The translations under genes and the position numbers were made by a program. This document shows, piece after piece, positions 22,976 to 35,473 of a stretch of 64,000 nt of DNA (its first letter is position 1; every line of letters begins with the position of its first letter). The DNA comes from Dryococelus australis. Its lineage: Eukaryota; Arthropoda; Insecta; Phasmatodea; Phasmatidae. The DNA is taken from assembly GCA_029891345.1 (NCBI GenBank), contig CM056993.1:109111800-109175799 (forward strand), written 5' to 3'. A model generated the notes under the pieces. It was given only the letters and a program-made list of their open reading frames with translations, was not told the DNA's origin and did not search any database.

Positions 22976-25226
22976 GTGTTTAAGTTATGGTAGAGAGGCC
23001 ACGTTTAGTGTAACTATATTGTTTTTTTTTTTCCAACAGTTTGTTGGATATGGTATTGCTGTATATCTCTATGAAGTATCTTCTTGTTCGCCTTCGCCAT
23101 ACGCAACCTGTCTGCACAGCTGCAGACTCCCGGCGCTGTCATACTAACTTGAATTTCAATTTTAAAATACTTGATACTTGATCAATTTTCCTAACATTTG
23201 GCTACTAGGATTTCTTGTTTATATTATCCCAGAGATGCCGTGCATAAAACTTTTTCAGTTTTTAGCAGTATCGAAGTTTGAAGGTCTGTATAGGTGGCTC
23301 GTGCTATTTTCTAATGTTTCAAATAATAGGTCTAAGTGATGTAGACAGCCTTGTTACCGTAGAAACAGCGATGCTCTAGTTACAACGGCGAAGAACAGTT
23401 TCTGAGTCTTCGGAATTGTTCGTTCCCGAATCCTTTAGCTGTTGGGAGTACAAATAGGTTCCATATTTTGTATGTATTGAGCCCAGTTACATTCTATGTC
23501 CTTACGGAGCACATTTTATTATATTTACTGTACATTTCTGTACAAATTCGGCAATAATACTGAAATTTAATAGAGTACTATGGTACCTAGATTTGAAATT
23601 GATTCAGTAACTCCTAAAAATAAGATCGCGTTAGCGCACAAGCACAAAATGAACTTCATAATTAATTTCACCGTATAGATGAAGAAATATTTAAATTATA
23701 TTCTTTCCCTATGAGATTTAATGCAGGAAATGAAATTGGCACTCCAGATAATTCCTGTCATCGTGTGATGACCAACAGGTTTTGCTGAGGCTGCAGATAT
23801 TTGTAAAATTTTACATAATCGATGTGCTAAAGGTCTTATCTAAAATATTTGCCTTTGGTCTTAAACAGGCTATTTGCCCGATATAGATAAATCTTCAAAG
23901 GCATTAACAGTCAATAGCGACCACTTCAGACTATGCCACATGTATTATATTTAATTTTCCGTGACGAACCTGCAAATTAATTTGTCGGTCGAATTAATAT
24001 TCATTCTATATTAAACGCAGTTTTCTTATACTGAGTTTAATATAGAATGAACAACAAAGGACAGTTACTGGTGATAGTTAAAACACGGTGCAGTAAATCA
24101 CAAAACAAAACAGGTGTACAAAATAGACATGTGCGCTATGACTGAAACTAAACTGATTTTGTCTCATGGCTTTTCGAAACAACGTAAGAAGTATGCGGAG
24201 GGACAATAACTACTGGTGTATGGACGAATGTATTAACTGTATCTGCACTTGAAATGTGAGAGCTACTGGGTTTCGCTAAACTACTGCTGTTAACCACATT
24301 AGACATTATTACTGTAGGTTAACTAGCCTTACACGCTGCATATATATTATGCATTTTCTCGTGTAACTTTTTCGTCATCGAGTATCATTGAATATTTTTG
24401 ATGTAGTCTCTTTCTCCAATATTAGCGGGAATAAGTTGCTCTTGTTTGGCACATCTTTTTTATGGCCAGCTCGTTTTGCGTAATCCGTTACTTTTATTTT
24501 GTAAGAATAGAGACATAGATATTATTTAAAAAAATATACCAAATAAATATATTTTTTTCGTACCTGAATAACGGCATTTCTTTTTTTCATTTTACGCTAA
24601 GAAAATTAATTATTTGAATTTTAAATCACGAAGTACTAATTGAAACTATGAGAAGTATTACTACAGGCACGTTGTGAAAATTATGTTTATATGTCTTCAA
24701 CCATTCAAGTTCCCGTCGCAGACAGTGAAAGCTAACTGCTGTCAACGCACTTGTTTGCTTAGATGGCAACACTGCCATTGATGGCTCTCACACGCCAGTC
24801 TGTGTGCAATATTGACGGAGCACCGGTGACAGCGAGTGTCAGAAGTTCCGCCGAGGACCTATTTGCATATTCACGTTCTCTTGCAAGACTGCGACAACGC
24901 AGTATTATGCAAACCAAATAAACAAAATCTGTAAAACATAATATAATCGTGAAGCTGCCTACGAAATGTTTACTTTTCCAGATGGCAAACAGTACTCAAG
25001 GCTGAATCACGTAGCATCTCGATGTGAATGACGCACATTATGTCACATTATATACACTAAAGAACAAGTATCTGAAGCTCTGCGCTAGCAAAAACGTGTA
25101 TTCTATGGGGTTCAGCAAACAGCCAGCTGCCGTAATTCAACGAAAAAAATTGCAACGTGCTGTTGTTTGTAAATAGCGCTATATATTTTTCATAAAACGA
25201 ATTTAGCTATGAATACATCCATACAA
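22976..25226. other. No gene; short perfect hairpin at 24000-24051
   Basis: TTCATTCTATATTAAAC at 24000-24016 is repeated as its exact inverse complement at 24035-24051 across an 18-base loop. Otherwise nothing was recognised in about 2.2 kb. Confidence 0.5.
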
Positions 25227-25649
25227 GGCTGTTCACGACAAAGTGAGCACTTTGGAAATCAACCCTAGAAAAATGTCACTGCCGTTACCTGCATATATTT
25301 TAACGGGCGCTCTATGAGTGACATGCACCCAGTAAGTTGGTAACGATGGATGAGAAGTAGGTCCGTATCTTAACGTCGAATATAAAGTGTTAGGTAACCA
25401 TTTGTGATAACTTAAATTATTTCTTTAACTTTCTGTATTTTTAATGCTTCGAATTGTAAAAATGAGCAAGTTTTTTTAATATTCACTTTTTTTAATAACT
25501 CCGTAGTTTCGCTTTACCAACGCATGAATAAAGTGATGAAGCCCACAACAAGGTTACTCTTACGTAAGGTGAAGGAATAAACAATGTGGATACAAGTAGA
25601 TCTTAACTAGGTCTTTCAAAAGTGTTCATTTTTACCTGACCAGCTTATA
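25227..25649 (+). mobile_element. MITE family A, copy 2
   Basis: Starts GGCTGTTCACGACAAAGTG. The interior shows TTAACGTCGAATATAAAGT and ATGAATAAAGTGATGAAGCC. The right end has decayed (GTTCATTTTTACCTGACCAG). Confidence 0.85.
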
Positions 25650-26719
25650 CTGTGAAGTACAACGGACATCGCCTGTTTCAGTAGACGTTTTAACTTCCTA
25701 GTTAAGGCCACCAGCGAAATTAATTTTGTAATCCGAAGAATGGGAGGTAGGGGGCTCTTCTCCAGCTGGTAAATGGCCCTCTCGAACATTTCAGGATTCT
25801 GTAACGCACACACCCAACGCAACTTCCGTTTGATGCGTGATCTCAGGCTTAAACCACTGTGCTCAGAGTTTTAACTCAAGGCGCTTGTGTGAAAACCGCG
25901 TGATGATACGGCTAGCATTAACCATGCTTCGCAAGAGTTATGGAGCAAAGCCTAGGTTTTCGTGTACGGGCGTGCAAGTCTTTAAGTTACTATTAATTTT
26001 GGCTGCTAGGAATTTTAATTTCGATTTGATGCCTACACACGGATTTTTATCGTGAGATTTAAGCCTGGTAGAGACGGAGGTATTATTTATGTAATCTTTC
26101 ACCGATTTACAACGAGAGAGACTTTTATTTTTGAAGATCCCAGTAAACGTCTGACGAATCTTAGCCAACTGTGTTGTAGCATGACTAATTCATAAAATTA
26201 TCGGTAGAAATTAGATATGTCATATTATTTAATAGTATTTTTTTGCTATCATACCTAACATAAAATGTAAGGAAAACTGCAGTGAATAATGCAGAAAACC
26301 AGTTTTATTCTTTTTAAATAAGATTTAACTAGGAAAGATATTTTCACGGTCTCTCATTTTAAATATTGCATTATACAAATATCAAATTTCACCACTTCAG
26401 TTCAGTCACATAAAAAACTCTTAACCTTACAACACACAGGCTATTTCGCTACGGTTTCAGTCATTTTTGGTAATATTGTACCAGGTATAGTAACTTTGTA
26501 CCACCTTTATTGAATTTTAAATGAACTCTCTAAGATCCCTTCATACCACAACGTTGTTTATAAATAAAAAAATCTTAAACATCATGGTTTGGGGAGGGGG
26601 GGTGCTGCGAAGCCTTCATTCTAAACGAAAATGTATGGAATAAAGGTACCTTTAGTACAAAGCTACCACCAAATTACTGTGATTTCTGTGCCACTTTGGA
26701 GACGCAATGTTTCCCAGCC
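25650..26719. other. No recognised feature
   Basis: About 1 kb of intronic sequence with no family similarity. A poly-G run lies near 26593. Confidence 0.4.
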
Positions 26720-27100
26720 TGCGCCGAGCGCGGACGAGAGATCGCAAGAGAAGAGAGGAAGAGATTACAAGAGAAGAAAGAAAGAGATTGTAAGAGGAGA
26801 GAAAGAGATTGCAAGAGGAGAGAAAGAGAATGCAAGAGGAGAGATAGAGATTGCAAGAGGAGAGAGAGATTGCAATAGGAGAGAGAGAGAGACTGCAAGA
26901 GGAGGGACAGACTGCAAGTGGAGAGAGAAGGAGAGACTGCAGGAGGAGAGAAAGGGACAGGCTGCAAGAGGAGCGAGAAGGAGAGATTGCAGGAGGAGAG
27001 AAAGGGAGAGACTACAAGAGGAGAGAAAGATAGATGGAAACTGCAAGAGGAGGGACAAACAGCAAGAGAAAGAGAGGGAGGGAGAGATTACAGGAGGGGA
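26720..27100 (+). repeat. GA-rich minisatellite of ~20-24-bp units
   Basis: Irregular tandem copies of a unit close to GAGAGATTGCAAGAGGAGA fill about 380 bp. Nearly all plus-strand bases are purines. The long charged frames (K, R, E) and their minus-strand shadows are products of the repeat, not genes. On the sense strand of the CRAL-TRIO gene it is a polypyrimidine tract starting about 40 bp downstream of the exon donor at 27141. Confidence 0.9.
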
Positions 27101-27141
27101 ACTGCAGTGAGACTCACTGTCTCGTGCTGACGTCAGCTCAC

Positions 27142-27304
27142 CTGTTAGCTGCGGCATGTGTGGCTGGAAGTCCAACCAGCTCCTCACGTGTTCTATGTTG
27201 TCCTGTCGACCCTTGGGCAGCTCCACATCCGGCAGTCCGTTCAGGAACGGCTGCTTCAGCTTCTTCCCCAGACCCTTCATGCCGCTGCTTCAGGCTGCTT
27301 CCTG
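27142..27304 (-). CDS. CRAL-TRIO domain lipid-transfer protein, exon with the start codon
   Basis: An acceptor (GTTCTTCCCAG) precedes 27304, so an untranslated exon should lie upstream. The ATG is at 27278-27280, after 24 bases of 5' UTR in this exon. The 46 codons read MKGLGKKLKQPFLNGLPDVE ... GRQDNIEHVRSWLDFQPHMP then QLT. The RQDxxxxxRxWLxxQPHxP pattern is the first helix of the CRAL-TRIO N-terminal domain in insect alpha-tocopherol-transfer-like proteins. The exon ends with one base of a codon before GTGAGC, which fits the two-base opening of the exon at 4135-4291. The joined product would read QLT-D-EHIHLYL, as the family does. Cytosolic carrier of a hydrophobic ligand by family. No signal peptide is visible. 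Confidence 0.88.
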
Positions 27305-28497
27305 CTGGGAAGAACAAGCAACACTTCAGTTCTGACACCAAAAATATTTTAACTCCAGAACTTATTCACGACATGATAATACACTAATCCATAGCGGAAG
27401 GTGTATTTTGCGGCAAGAGTGACACCGAATAAGGCATAACCTATGTGCTGTAAACATACTGCGAACCTATTTGGCTAGCGAAACTTGTGACACGTGTGAA
27501 AGGGTGTAGTGGGGAAAATTTATGCCAATTCTGAGTTGCAGAAGCGGTCTTACTGACTAATGGGCGGTAGCTTACTATATTCCATTTAAAAATTGAAAAA
27601 TAAATCATTTGCACTGTTACACAGATTTTAAAGTTAAAACTGCACGAACAGTTTGACCTGGATAAAGACCTATTTGAAATATTGTCAAAATGGTCTGACC
27701 TTATTTTAGCATGAAACAAATTCGTCTTGCATTGTAAAACGCCGAAAAAATGTATGTTATAGAGCGGGCCTAGACTTTCGGCCTGGGCTGGTGGGTGAGT
27801 CATTTATCTATTGTCATTGTGAGTCATTCGTCTCTTTGGGTGGGAAAGAAGGGGTAGGTACTATTTCATCGCATTTTAAGGAACCGCATTAAATCAATCA
27901 AATAATATCAGAATTTTAAGCAATCCCCATATTATTTTATTTCAGTTTGAAAATATTCTAATGCCAGTTGGATCTCCTTTCGAGAAGGGGGGGGGGGGGC
28001 GGTGAGGTTATGATATCCCTGTAACCCTTCCCCCTTCTCGGTTCACCCCAGTAGTATCACGTAACTACAAATGGACAAGGCAGATGTATCATAAGGAACA
28101 TATGCGAGTGAAGCGAAGTTCAGTGACCCAATGTAAAGTGAGCAATAAGCAGAAGGGTGTGTGTGAGAGAGAGAGTGGTGTGTGTGTGTGTGTGTGTGTG
28201 TGACAGTAGTTTTATTTGTTTGTCAGTTAAACTTTTAATTACATCCTTTGTGATGAATCATATCTAGAGATTTAAGATTGCGGACTTTTGCGCGTCGCTT
28301 GTTTATGCTTAGTGGAAATCGATATTGTTTAAAATAAATTCGTTCCACCATTGAACAAACGACGTATTTTCGCACAGCGCATCCCAGAATATATTAGTGA
28401 AAATGGTTTCCAAGATTCGAAATGCTGAATAAGCAAAGCGCATGGTACTGGGGTACATCGTGCGGCAAGTGAAGTTATATCTTAAAATCAAACCGCG
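27305..28497. other. No gene; (GT)n microsatellite at about 28157-28202
   Basis: The stretch upstream of the ATG exon holds a poly-G run near 27987 and a GT/GA simple repeat at 28157-28202. No untranslated exon could be defined. Confidence 0.6.
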
Positions 28498-28715
28498 CCG
28501 CGGCTGAAGCTGTGGTCAGAGAGCTTCCCGTCCACCAGTGCGAACTGGGTTCGATCCCCGGCGGGGTCATTCCAAGATATTGGCACGTGGGAATCGAGCC
28601 AGGCGAGACCGCTGGTCAGAGGATTTTCTCGGCGATCTCCCGCTTCCCAACGCACTTCCACTCCGGCGCTGCTCCATACACACCTCGCTTTATCCTCATC
28701 GGCTCTTAAGACCCC
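28498..28715 (+). repeat. tRNA-derived SINE
   Basis: The tRNA-like head ends in a strong B box (GGGTTCGATCCCCGGCGGGG). The body contains GGATTTTCTCGGCGATCTCC and CCGGCGCTGCTCCATAC, shared with the copies at 28803, 32783 and, inverted, 35195. It has an internal RNA polymerase III promoter layout and is non-coding. Confidence 0.85.
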
Positions 28716-28802
28716 ATTGTAAAGAGTCACTCTCCACTTTAGCCCCACAGTTTTTTTTGTGGAGTTAACTGTTAACGGCAGCAATTCATTACGCGTATTT
28801 CA

Positions 28803-29030
28803 GGGGCCGCGGTGGTGAAGTAGTGAAGCTACTACTCCCCTCCCACGAAGGCAAACCGGGTTCGATCCCTGGTGCGGTCACCCAGATTTTCGCATGTGGG
28901 AAACAAAACGGGCGTTGCTAGTGGTCAGTGGGTTTTCTCGGGGCACTCCAGTGTCCCCCGTCCATGCATTCCACAATTGCTCCGCTTCACCAGCGATTAA
29001 GAATCCGCCGTTAAGCGCCGACTAAAAACC
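28803..29030 (+). repeat. tRNA-derived SINE
   Basis: The head GGGGCCGCGGTGGTGAAGTA and B box GGGTTCGATCCCTGG are followed by CCCAGATTTTCGCATGTGGG and GGGTTTTCTCGGGGCACTCC. It is the same family as the copy 90 bp upstream, in the same orientation. Confidence 0.85.
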
Positions 29031-30532
29031 CTCCAAACTCAATTATGCGTTATTTCTACACCTAATTAACAGCAGACGGGTCTTAAACTACAGTTAATGT
29101 TTTTTTTTACACGCTTTCCTTGACTTAATTAATGTCACCGTCTGCATAGGCCGCCTAATTGTGTATAGTAAAAATAGTATCATTTTAAAACTCTTCAATA
29201 ACTTTCAGGCGCCTGTTTACTAATAGCATTCACGAAACGTTACAATTATATACACACGTGTCTGCTTTTCTGAACTTAAATTTTTCGAGAGTGACGATGG
29301 CTAAAATGAGTATTTTGGATCACCTTTAGGCACGAAAATTTTTTGGGTGGAATTTTTGCAGCGCTTATGATCGTGTTGCACAGTTTCCTATTTTGTTACT
29401 GCAGCATAAAAAATATGAAAGCTTTACGTCGGCGAAAAGCCTGCACGCCAGGTCAGTGCCTCGGACACATGTGCTTGTGTAGTACTTAGCGCTCCTCCAC
29501 TCCCAGGCTTCAATCAAACAGAATGCCTCCAGCCAAATTTGTTTCTAGATTTCGAAGATATTTTATGATTTCGTGATGTGGTATCAAGGATAATATAATA
29601 AAAAAGTCGAATAATTTTAATGAAAACATTTATAATTTATTTTAACGTAAAAATTAGAATTTCAATTTAAAATCTTAATATGTACGAATTTTAAGTATTG
29701 ATATTAACTGATAGTTACATTTCAGCTAAAGAGTTCCTCGAAGCCAAAGAAGCGATTCATTGCCGTTTCTTTGAAATCTGACTGTTGGTTAACCTCCTGT
29801 AAGGGTTTTAACTATTTTGGATTTAAATTTTACATCTCAAGTTTAAATTGAAATATGGACGAATGGCATGGAAGAATTTCAAGAAAATATTATTATGACA
29901 TCCTAATGGCTCGAGTAATGTTATTCTGATCTGTAACATACCGTATTTTTTAATTTTAAAATATGTACGAAAAACATAATATGCGTGAAATGTCTTTGCA
30001 CTGTATTTTATTAGTTAAAAAAATATTCGTGTAAAAATGCGGAAAATCATTTTACAGTGTTGAACATCCTTAAGGGTAATTGTACCTGGATTTATTTCCT
30101 TTAAAATGGATTACTTTGACGTCATTGCCTTTCTGCCTGGAGACTAATCATGAGACGGATTACATAACAAACTACAGTAGACTTTGTTCCATTGGTCGTC
30201 CGGAACTCGAATCGAAGTGTTTTTACGAGTGGAAGACCTCAGGAGGGTAAATAAGTACGCGCAGACGAAATGGCACTGCGGTTCCTTTGATGTGGGCGTA
30301 CCCTTTCTCTGATTGGCTACACGGGGACAGGCCTTGTGCCTAATTGGCTTCTGCGCCCTGCGAAACATTCCATATTCCCATACTACTGTATGGGCTTCCT
30401 CCAGCAAGTAGGATACTGGGCGATGATTGGCGTACGGTTCTCTCTGCCAGTGACGCCATCTTGTTGGCATGTGCGGCTGGAGTTCGCTGTAAAAGCGGTT
30501 GTTTCGCATCTGTATTCATAGGCCCTCTGTGG
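29031..30532. other. No recognised feature
   Basis: About 1.5 kb. The part from 30180 to 30480 is GC-richer and has several ATTGG (inverse CCAAT) pentamers, but no promoter can be claimed from that alone. Confidence 0.35.
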
Positions 30533-30966
30533 CTATGGCATACTCACGATTTCTTCATACGTTTCGAATCAAACCTTTGAAAAATTACCCCATATATGAC
30601 TTGTTAAGTTATTTCCTAAATACGTAATTAATCACAAGCGTATTATATTTCTGTTAACATTAAGAAATCAACTTTTTCATTAAATTGAAGTCTTGCCTAT
30701 ATTTTATTTATGAATTATATAATATTTCATTTATAATAAATATGAGTAAAAACCGTGAGAAAACATATGTGTTGGTAGCGCTTAGTAAGAAATAGTTCTA
30801 GTGCAAAATATTATTAAACTGAGTGCGCACAAATTCGGTGCGTTGTCCCTTTGGTGTAATTTCCTAGACTTAGTTAAGCTTAGTTTGCGCGAGGCGGAGG
30901 AATATCCCGGAAGTAGAACTTTAGCAGGACTTCAGAAAAGTGTGAAGCAACCGTGAATGGATTACA
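30533..30966 (-). mobile_element. MITE family C, copy 1 (inverse orientation)
   Basis: The right end GTGTGAAGCAACCGTGAATG is the inverse of the family-C start. Interior blocks (GAGTGCGCACAAATTCGGTG, TTGGTAGCGC, CCTAAATACGTAATTA) are inverse complements of the copies at 37652 and 40191. It is about 434 bp and non-coding. Confidence 0.8.
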
Positions 30967-32782
30967 GTCCTTGGCGTAGCTCCGCCACGCGCGTGTTTAT
31001 AAACAACGCCGAGTGGCGGTGTGGTGTAATCGCCCAGCGCCGTGTTTTCGGACGATATGGGTTTGGATCGCGCACCTCACGTGTGTTCGGGGCTGCCTGC
31101 CGGCTGCACTCACGCCAATACTATACAGACTAATACCGGACAGCTGGCGATTTTCCGTGCGAAAAGTGATTGCCCTGCGCTCTACCGGGTTGAGGTTGCG
31201 ACACATTTGTTTACATTTACCGTCGTGCGTTTTAGACTGGGAATTGCTTATGTTTCGTATGGTTTTAATGATTTGTTTGATTCACATTCATTGAATTACC
31301 ATGGCAGGTGGCATTTGCACTGTGTATAATTGTTTCAGTTACAACATTAGTTCTGCAAAATGCATTCCATTTTCGAATTTGCTTCTCTGCTAACAAATAT
31401 ATTTGTAATATTTTTACTAGTTATTTCCAGCACATGCATAACATGGAACACAAGTTTCCGAAGCTTGAGATTCATGTTCTGGTATAAACACTCTACTAAA
31501 CAAAACCTTACTTTAGAATTGAAAATAAAAAATGGTGTGCGGGCAGATGCCAACTTTGCCCCCCTCCCCTTTTTTTCCCTTCAACAACCCAAAAAAAGGG
31601 ACTAGATCCAACACCGGCCAGTAAAACAAAAATATATGGAATTAACATGTCCTTGACTTAAAAAAAAAAGGGTAGTGATAAATATTTAGGATTTATTTCC
31701 CCTTGTTTGGGACTACAAAGTCGTGGATCACAAACATATAATCAGCACAACAGCAACTTTCAAGAAGCTAATTTCCAAAAAAAAATTACTTGCGTGGGAC
31801 CTAAAGCTATTTGATCATTTTTAATTTTGATAATCGTACACTGGAGATGCGCATTAAATCGGAATTTAACAAATTTAGTTTTATCACTTTTTCCTTGTGT
31901 AAAGAGGAAGGACGCTAATGTTGTTATTAGAACATAATTCTTATACAAAAATTACCAACACAATAGTATTAATTCGCGATAGATGTTACGAAACAGTATG
32001 TCAAAAACGTATGTGTGTTGTAGGTTAGGTATTAGGCCTAGTGAGGAAAAACAAGCATATTTTTGTATTTCTTTAGCATACACACATGTACAAAAATTAA
32101 AAACAAATCATGTTTAATCACGGTGTGTTCCGAACATTACAAGATAAATTTTACAGTTATTATTGTAAAGATTGTAGAGTTCACTTATTATTCGAGATTT
32201 TCGACATTAAGTACCGCCTTTTTAAAAGACACCTGTACTACAATATAAAATAAAAAGAGAAATGTTCCGAACAAAATACTTTGTAGGAATACTGCATTTT
32301 GTTCACAAATGCACTCGTTATGTCCACTGTGCGTATACACATATAGAAAGTTCGCGGGTGTTTTCCACCTCAAGCCGCTAGGTTCGCTGCTGCTGCTGTT
32401 CATACGCTCGCCCGTGTTGTTCGTATACAGCTGCTCGGTATTAAGTCTCTATTGTATTTGCTCACGCCTTCGCAGACCTTCGCGGCTGTTGCTTTGCGGG
32501 ACAGGCGCGGTATCTCAACGAGCCTGCACGTCCGCAAGCTCTCCAGGGTAACGTTACTTTCTACTAAAAGTTGCGAAGACAGGTGTTAAAAGTTTCGCAA
32601 CAATAAATTCTCGCCGAAATGCAGGTAAGCGCTAGTGTCGGCTATGTACCTGATTTTCTCTATGTTTTACGTTTAAAAACAGGTCTTGAAGGGCGACGTG
32701 AGTTATAAAAGCGGCGTAAATCTGAATACAGAAGAAAACTGGGCTACCTCAAAGAAGTCGCAAAGGCCACACATTCGGACGA
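30967..32782. other. No supported gene; possible decayed tRNA-like head near 31005-31075
   Basis: GCCGAGTGGCGGTGTGGTGT with a later GGTTTGGATCGC is a weak A/B-box pair. The 32340-32560 part is GC-richer, but it shows no domain and no paired splice sites. Confidence 0.3.
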
Positions 32783-33005
32783 GGTGGCCTTGGTGGCTGA
32801 GCGGTAAGCCTGTTCGCCTCCCATCATGGCGAACCAGGTTCAATACCCGGCTGGGTCACTCCCAGATTTTCGCATGTGGAAATCGTGCCGGACGATGCTG
32901 CTGGTCGCAGGTTTTCTCGGGCATCTCCTCTTTCCCCACCCCTTCATTCCGGCGCTGCTCCATGCTCACCTCAATCTTCTTCATCGGCTCTCAAGACGAA
33001 GGTGT
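32783..33005 (+). repeat. tRNA-derived SINE
   Basis: The head GGCCTTGGTGGCTGAGCGGT has a good A box, and the B box is GGTTCAATACCCGG. The body (CCCAGATTTTCGCATGTGG, GGTTTTCTCGGGCATCTCC, CCGGCGCTGCTCCATGCTCA) ends near CGGCTCTCAAGAC. The best-preserved copy in the window. Confidence 0.9.
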
Positions 33006-34490
33006 TAAGAGCCGCCAAAATCTCATCGCTCACTCACCAAGTGAGTCATGGATATGTGTGCTGTATATAATAGAATATTTCAGCATTTAGGCTGCTTGTC
33101 TCCCTCTCCCCCAACCGCCAAACTATCTTCGTGGTATAAAGCGGGACCGCTCACAGGCGCGGTTAGATCTGAGTACAACAATGCGAGCGATAGTCCGCCC
33201 GAAATTGAAGGAGTAGCGTGGTTTACGATTACTTGCAGTATTTCATAGAAAGCAAGCGGATGTACGCAGTGGAGCGATTTAACAGGAGAGTGAACGAGCA
33301 GGACGACTAAAGTTGATTATCCGCCAGCATAATTTTTATATTTTCTAACTTCATAAATTGTCTTAATTTTCGCAGACAATCTGTAGAGTATAAAGTGTAT
33401 TTCTGTAAGCCTATATTTTTATTGAGCTTTGAAAATAATGTTATTTGTGCTCCTGAGACTCGACTTAATATTCCTAGAACTCTGTTTCTAAGCAATAAGT
33501 ATAATTTAAACATATCAACGGAAAATGTTTTTTATATTCTCTTTGTATTAGCAGAGGTAAATTAAAACGAACCAGAATTTTTACATAAATATTTAAATAA
33601 TCCTGATACTTTCGCATTTTCGTTAAGTATGCCATCACAATTTCAAATGTCTTCAAAGATAAAGTTGGCGGAGTGAATCATTTAAATGAGTCCTTAAAAA
33701 ATACCAAGAGTTCTCTAAAAGAAAATACGCTTTTTTTGTTGTTCGGATTCAATTTGTATACTCAAGAGTACATAATAGGTTCAAAGACACGAAATATGTG
33801 TACCAGCTGTATGGTTTGGCTATGATGATAAATAATACTTCGAATTCATCTACGGTAATCTGTGAAGCTTTTTGTCTGGCCGAGGCGACTCAGTGTTTAT
33901 TTCAGTGTGAAGCTCGCAACAGAGTGGTTATGGGCGATAAACTCGTTGGGAGTTACGCTGATTACAATCGCTTAGTTTTTCGCTTAGTTTTGCAATAGAC
34001 ACAGAATGCCCATTGAGGAAGGACTCTTTAGCATGCACCTGTCAGCCAACAAAAACTCATCTGCCTGAGGACTAAATGGCGACTGTCTACTGCCTGTCTC
34101 GGTAAACAACTGACATTCAGGAATCTTCGCTAAAGAGCGAGCGTAAACACGCAGGCCTGAAGGCGTATCCTGAAGCGAACTCACTAACAGAAATAACAGA
34201 GTGTCACGGCCCGCCTTGGAATTCCTGCCAATAGTAGAAACAAACCTCTTGTGTTGTTTCAGTTCGTTACCGAAAATTTTCTCTTAAACGACACCGGGTT
34301 TTATGCTGAAATGCTATTTGAAGAGACGGGGATTTAAATACTTCACTAACCACCTGAACTTAACGTTTTCAAAAGGGCACAAAATCCACTGCTCAGCCGG
34401 GATTCGAACCAAGGAAAGTAAAGCCTTAGCAGCCTCGATCATAAATGTTGCCATTTGTGGTTATAGATTCTCAAGACAATCATCTGTAAA
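33006..34490. other. No gene; inverse tRNA-like B box near 34395
   Basis: GCCGGGATTCGAACCAAGG at about 34397 is a minus-strand B box, probably from a decayed SINE. Otherwise AT-rich and unrecognised. Confidence 0.4.
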
Positions 34491-34898
34491 AGCTGTTCAC
34501 AATAAAGTGAGCACTTTTTAAATCAACCATAGAAAAAAGTTACTATCACTTATTGCGTATATTTTAACGGGTAAACTGAGTGACATGCGCCCAGTAAAGT
34601 TGGTAACGACGAATGGAAAGTAGTTCCATATCTTAACGTCGAATAAAAAGTGCAGGATTTGTGATTATTTCTTCATTTTCCGATTTTTTTTAATGCATCG
34701 AAGTGTAAAAAATGAGTATATTTGCAAAACATTTTATTTTGTAATAATTTCACAGTTGCACTTGACCGGCGCATGACTAAAGTGATGACGCCCATGGCAA
34801 TGCTAATTTTGCGTAAGTCTCAAGAATACACAATGTGCATACAAGTAGATCTTAAGAAGGGGTTTCAGAAGTGCTCATTATACCGTGAACAGCCTATA
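34491..34898 (+). mobile_element. MITE family A, copy 3
   Basis: Starts AGCTGTTCACAATAAAGTGA and ends TATACCGTGAACAGCCTATA. The interior landmark TTAACGTCGAATAAAAAGT is intact. About 408 bp. Confidence 0.9.
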
Positions 34899-35194
34899 GC
34901 AGCTGTTCAGAGCTGCAAGAGGTCATCCGTTTCTTGCGTTTCTGACCAGACTTCGTAATTCCGCAATTAAACTTCATTTCACAAGAGAGTGTCTGGTCAT
35001 GTGCGAGCATATCACGAAACATTGGTCTTAGAATCACTTGAATACAGACTCAGTTTGCATTGGGTCATACTGGTCGTTGGACACGAACCCACGCCGATAC
35101 GACCTCCTCGACAAACGAGCGCGCACGTTTACCGATAACTAGGGTTCGATGTCAGTCGACTTCTCTCGAAGTTGTTCATCATTATTCGAGCAAA
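34899..35194. other. No recognised feature
   Basis: Unassigned spacer between a MITE and an inverse SINE. Confidence 0.4.
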
Positions 35195-35397
35195 TTGCCT
35201 CTGCGGCTCTTAACAGAGAGGGTGACTGAGGTGAGTATGGCGCAGCACCGGAATGAAAGGGCGGGGGAAACGGGAGACCCCGAAGAAAACCCACTTACCA
35301 ACGGCATCGTCCGACACGATTCCCACATGCCCCGGCCGGGGATTGAACCCGGATAGCCTTGGTGGGAGGCGAGCTGTCTAACCACTCAGCCACCGAT
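35195..35397 (-). repeat. tRNA-derived SINE (inverse)
   Basis: The inverse B box (CCGGGGATTGAACCCGG) and inverse A box (CCACTCAGCCACCG) place the tRNA head at the right. Plus-strand read-through gives NERAGETGDPEENPLTNG and HDSHMPRPGIEPG, the peptide signature used here to suggest a phasmid genome. Confidence 0.88.
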
Positions 35398-35473
35398 CTT
35401 AACGTGCATCTGCAATACGCAGCCTTCCCGAACCTAGTCTTCAGGTTCGAGCCTGTTCAACACACAGCACCTA

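Noticed and set aside
26631..27387. Several overlapping open frames on both strands, up to 171 codons
   Set aside because: They translate the GA minisatellite into K/R/E-rich or S/L-rich low complexity. Only the 46-codon stretch ending at 27142 on the minus strand has family motifs and splice sites.
30180..30480. Promoter suggested by several ATTGG pentamers
   Set aside because: Four short matches in a GC-richer stretch are not enough, and the foldback at 5553-5740 carries the same motif, so it may be repeat-derived.
32686..33090. 134-codon plus-strand frame
   Set aside because: It runs through a tRNA-derived SINE with clear A and B boxes; the peptide is repeat-derived.
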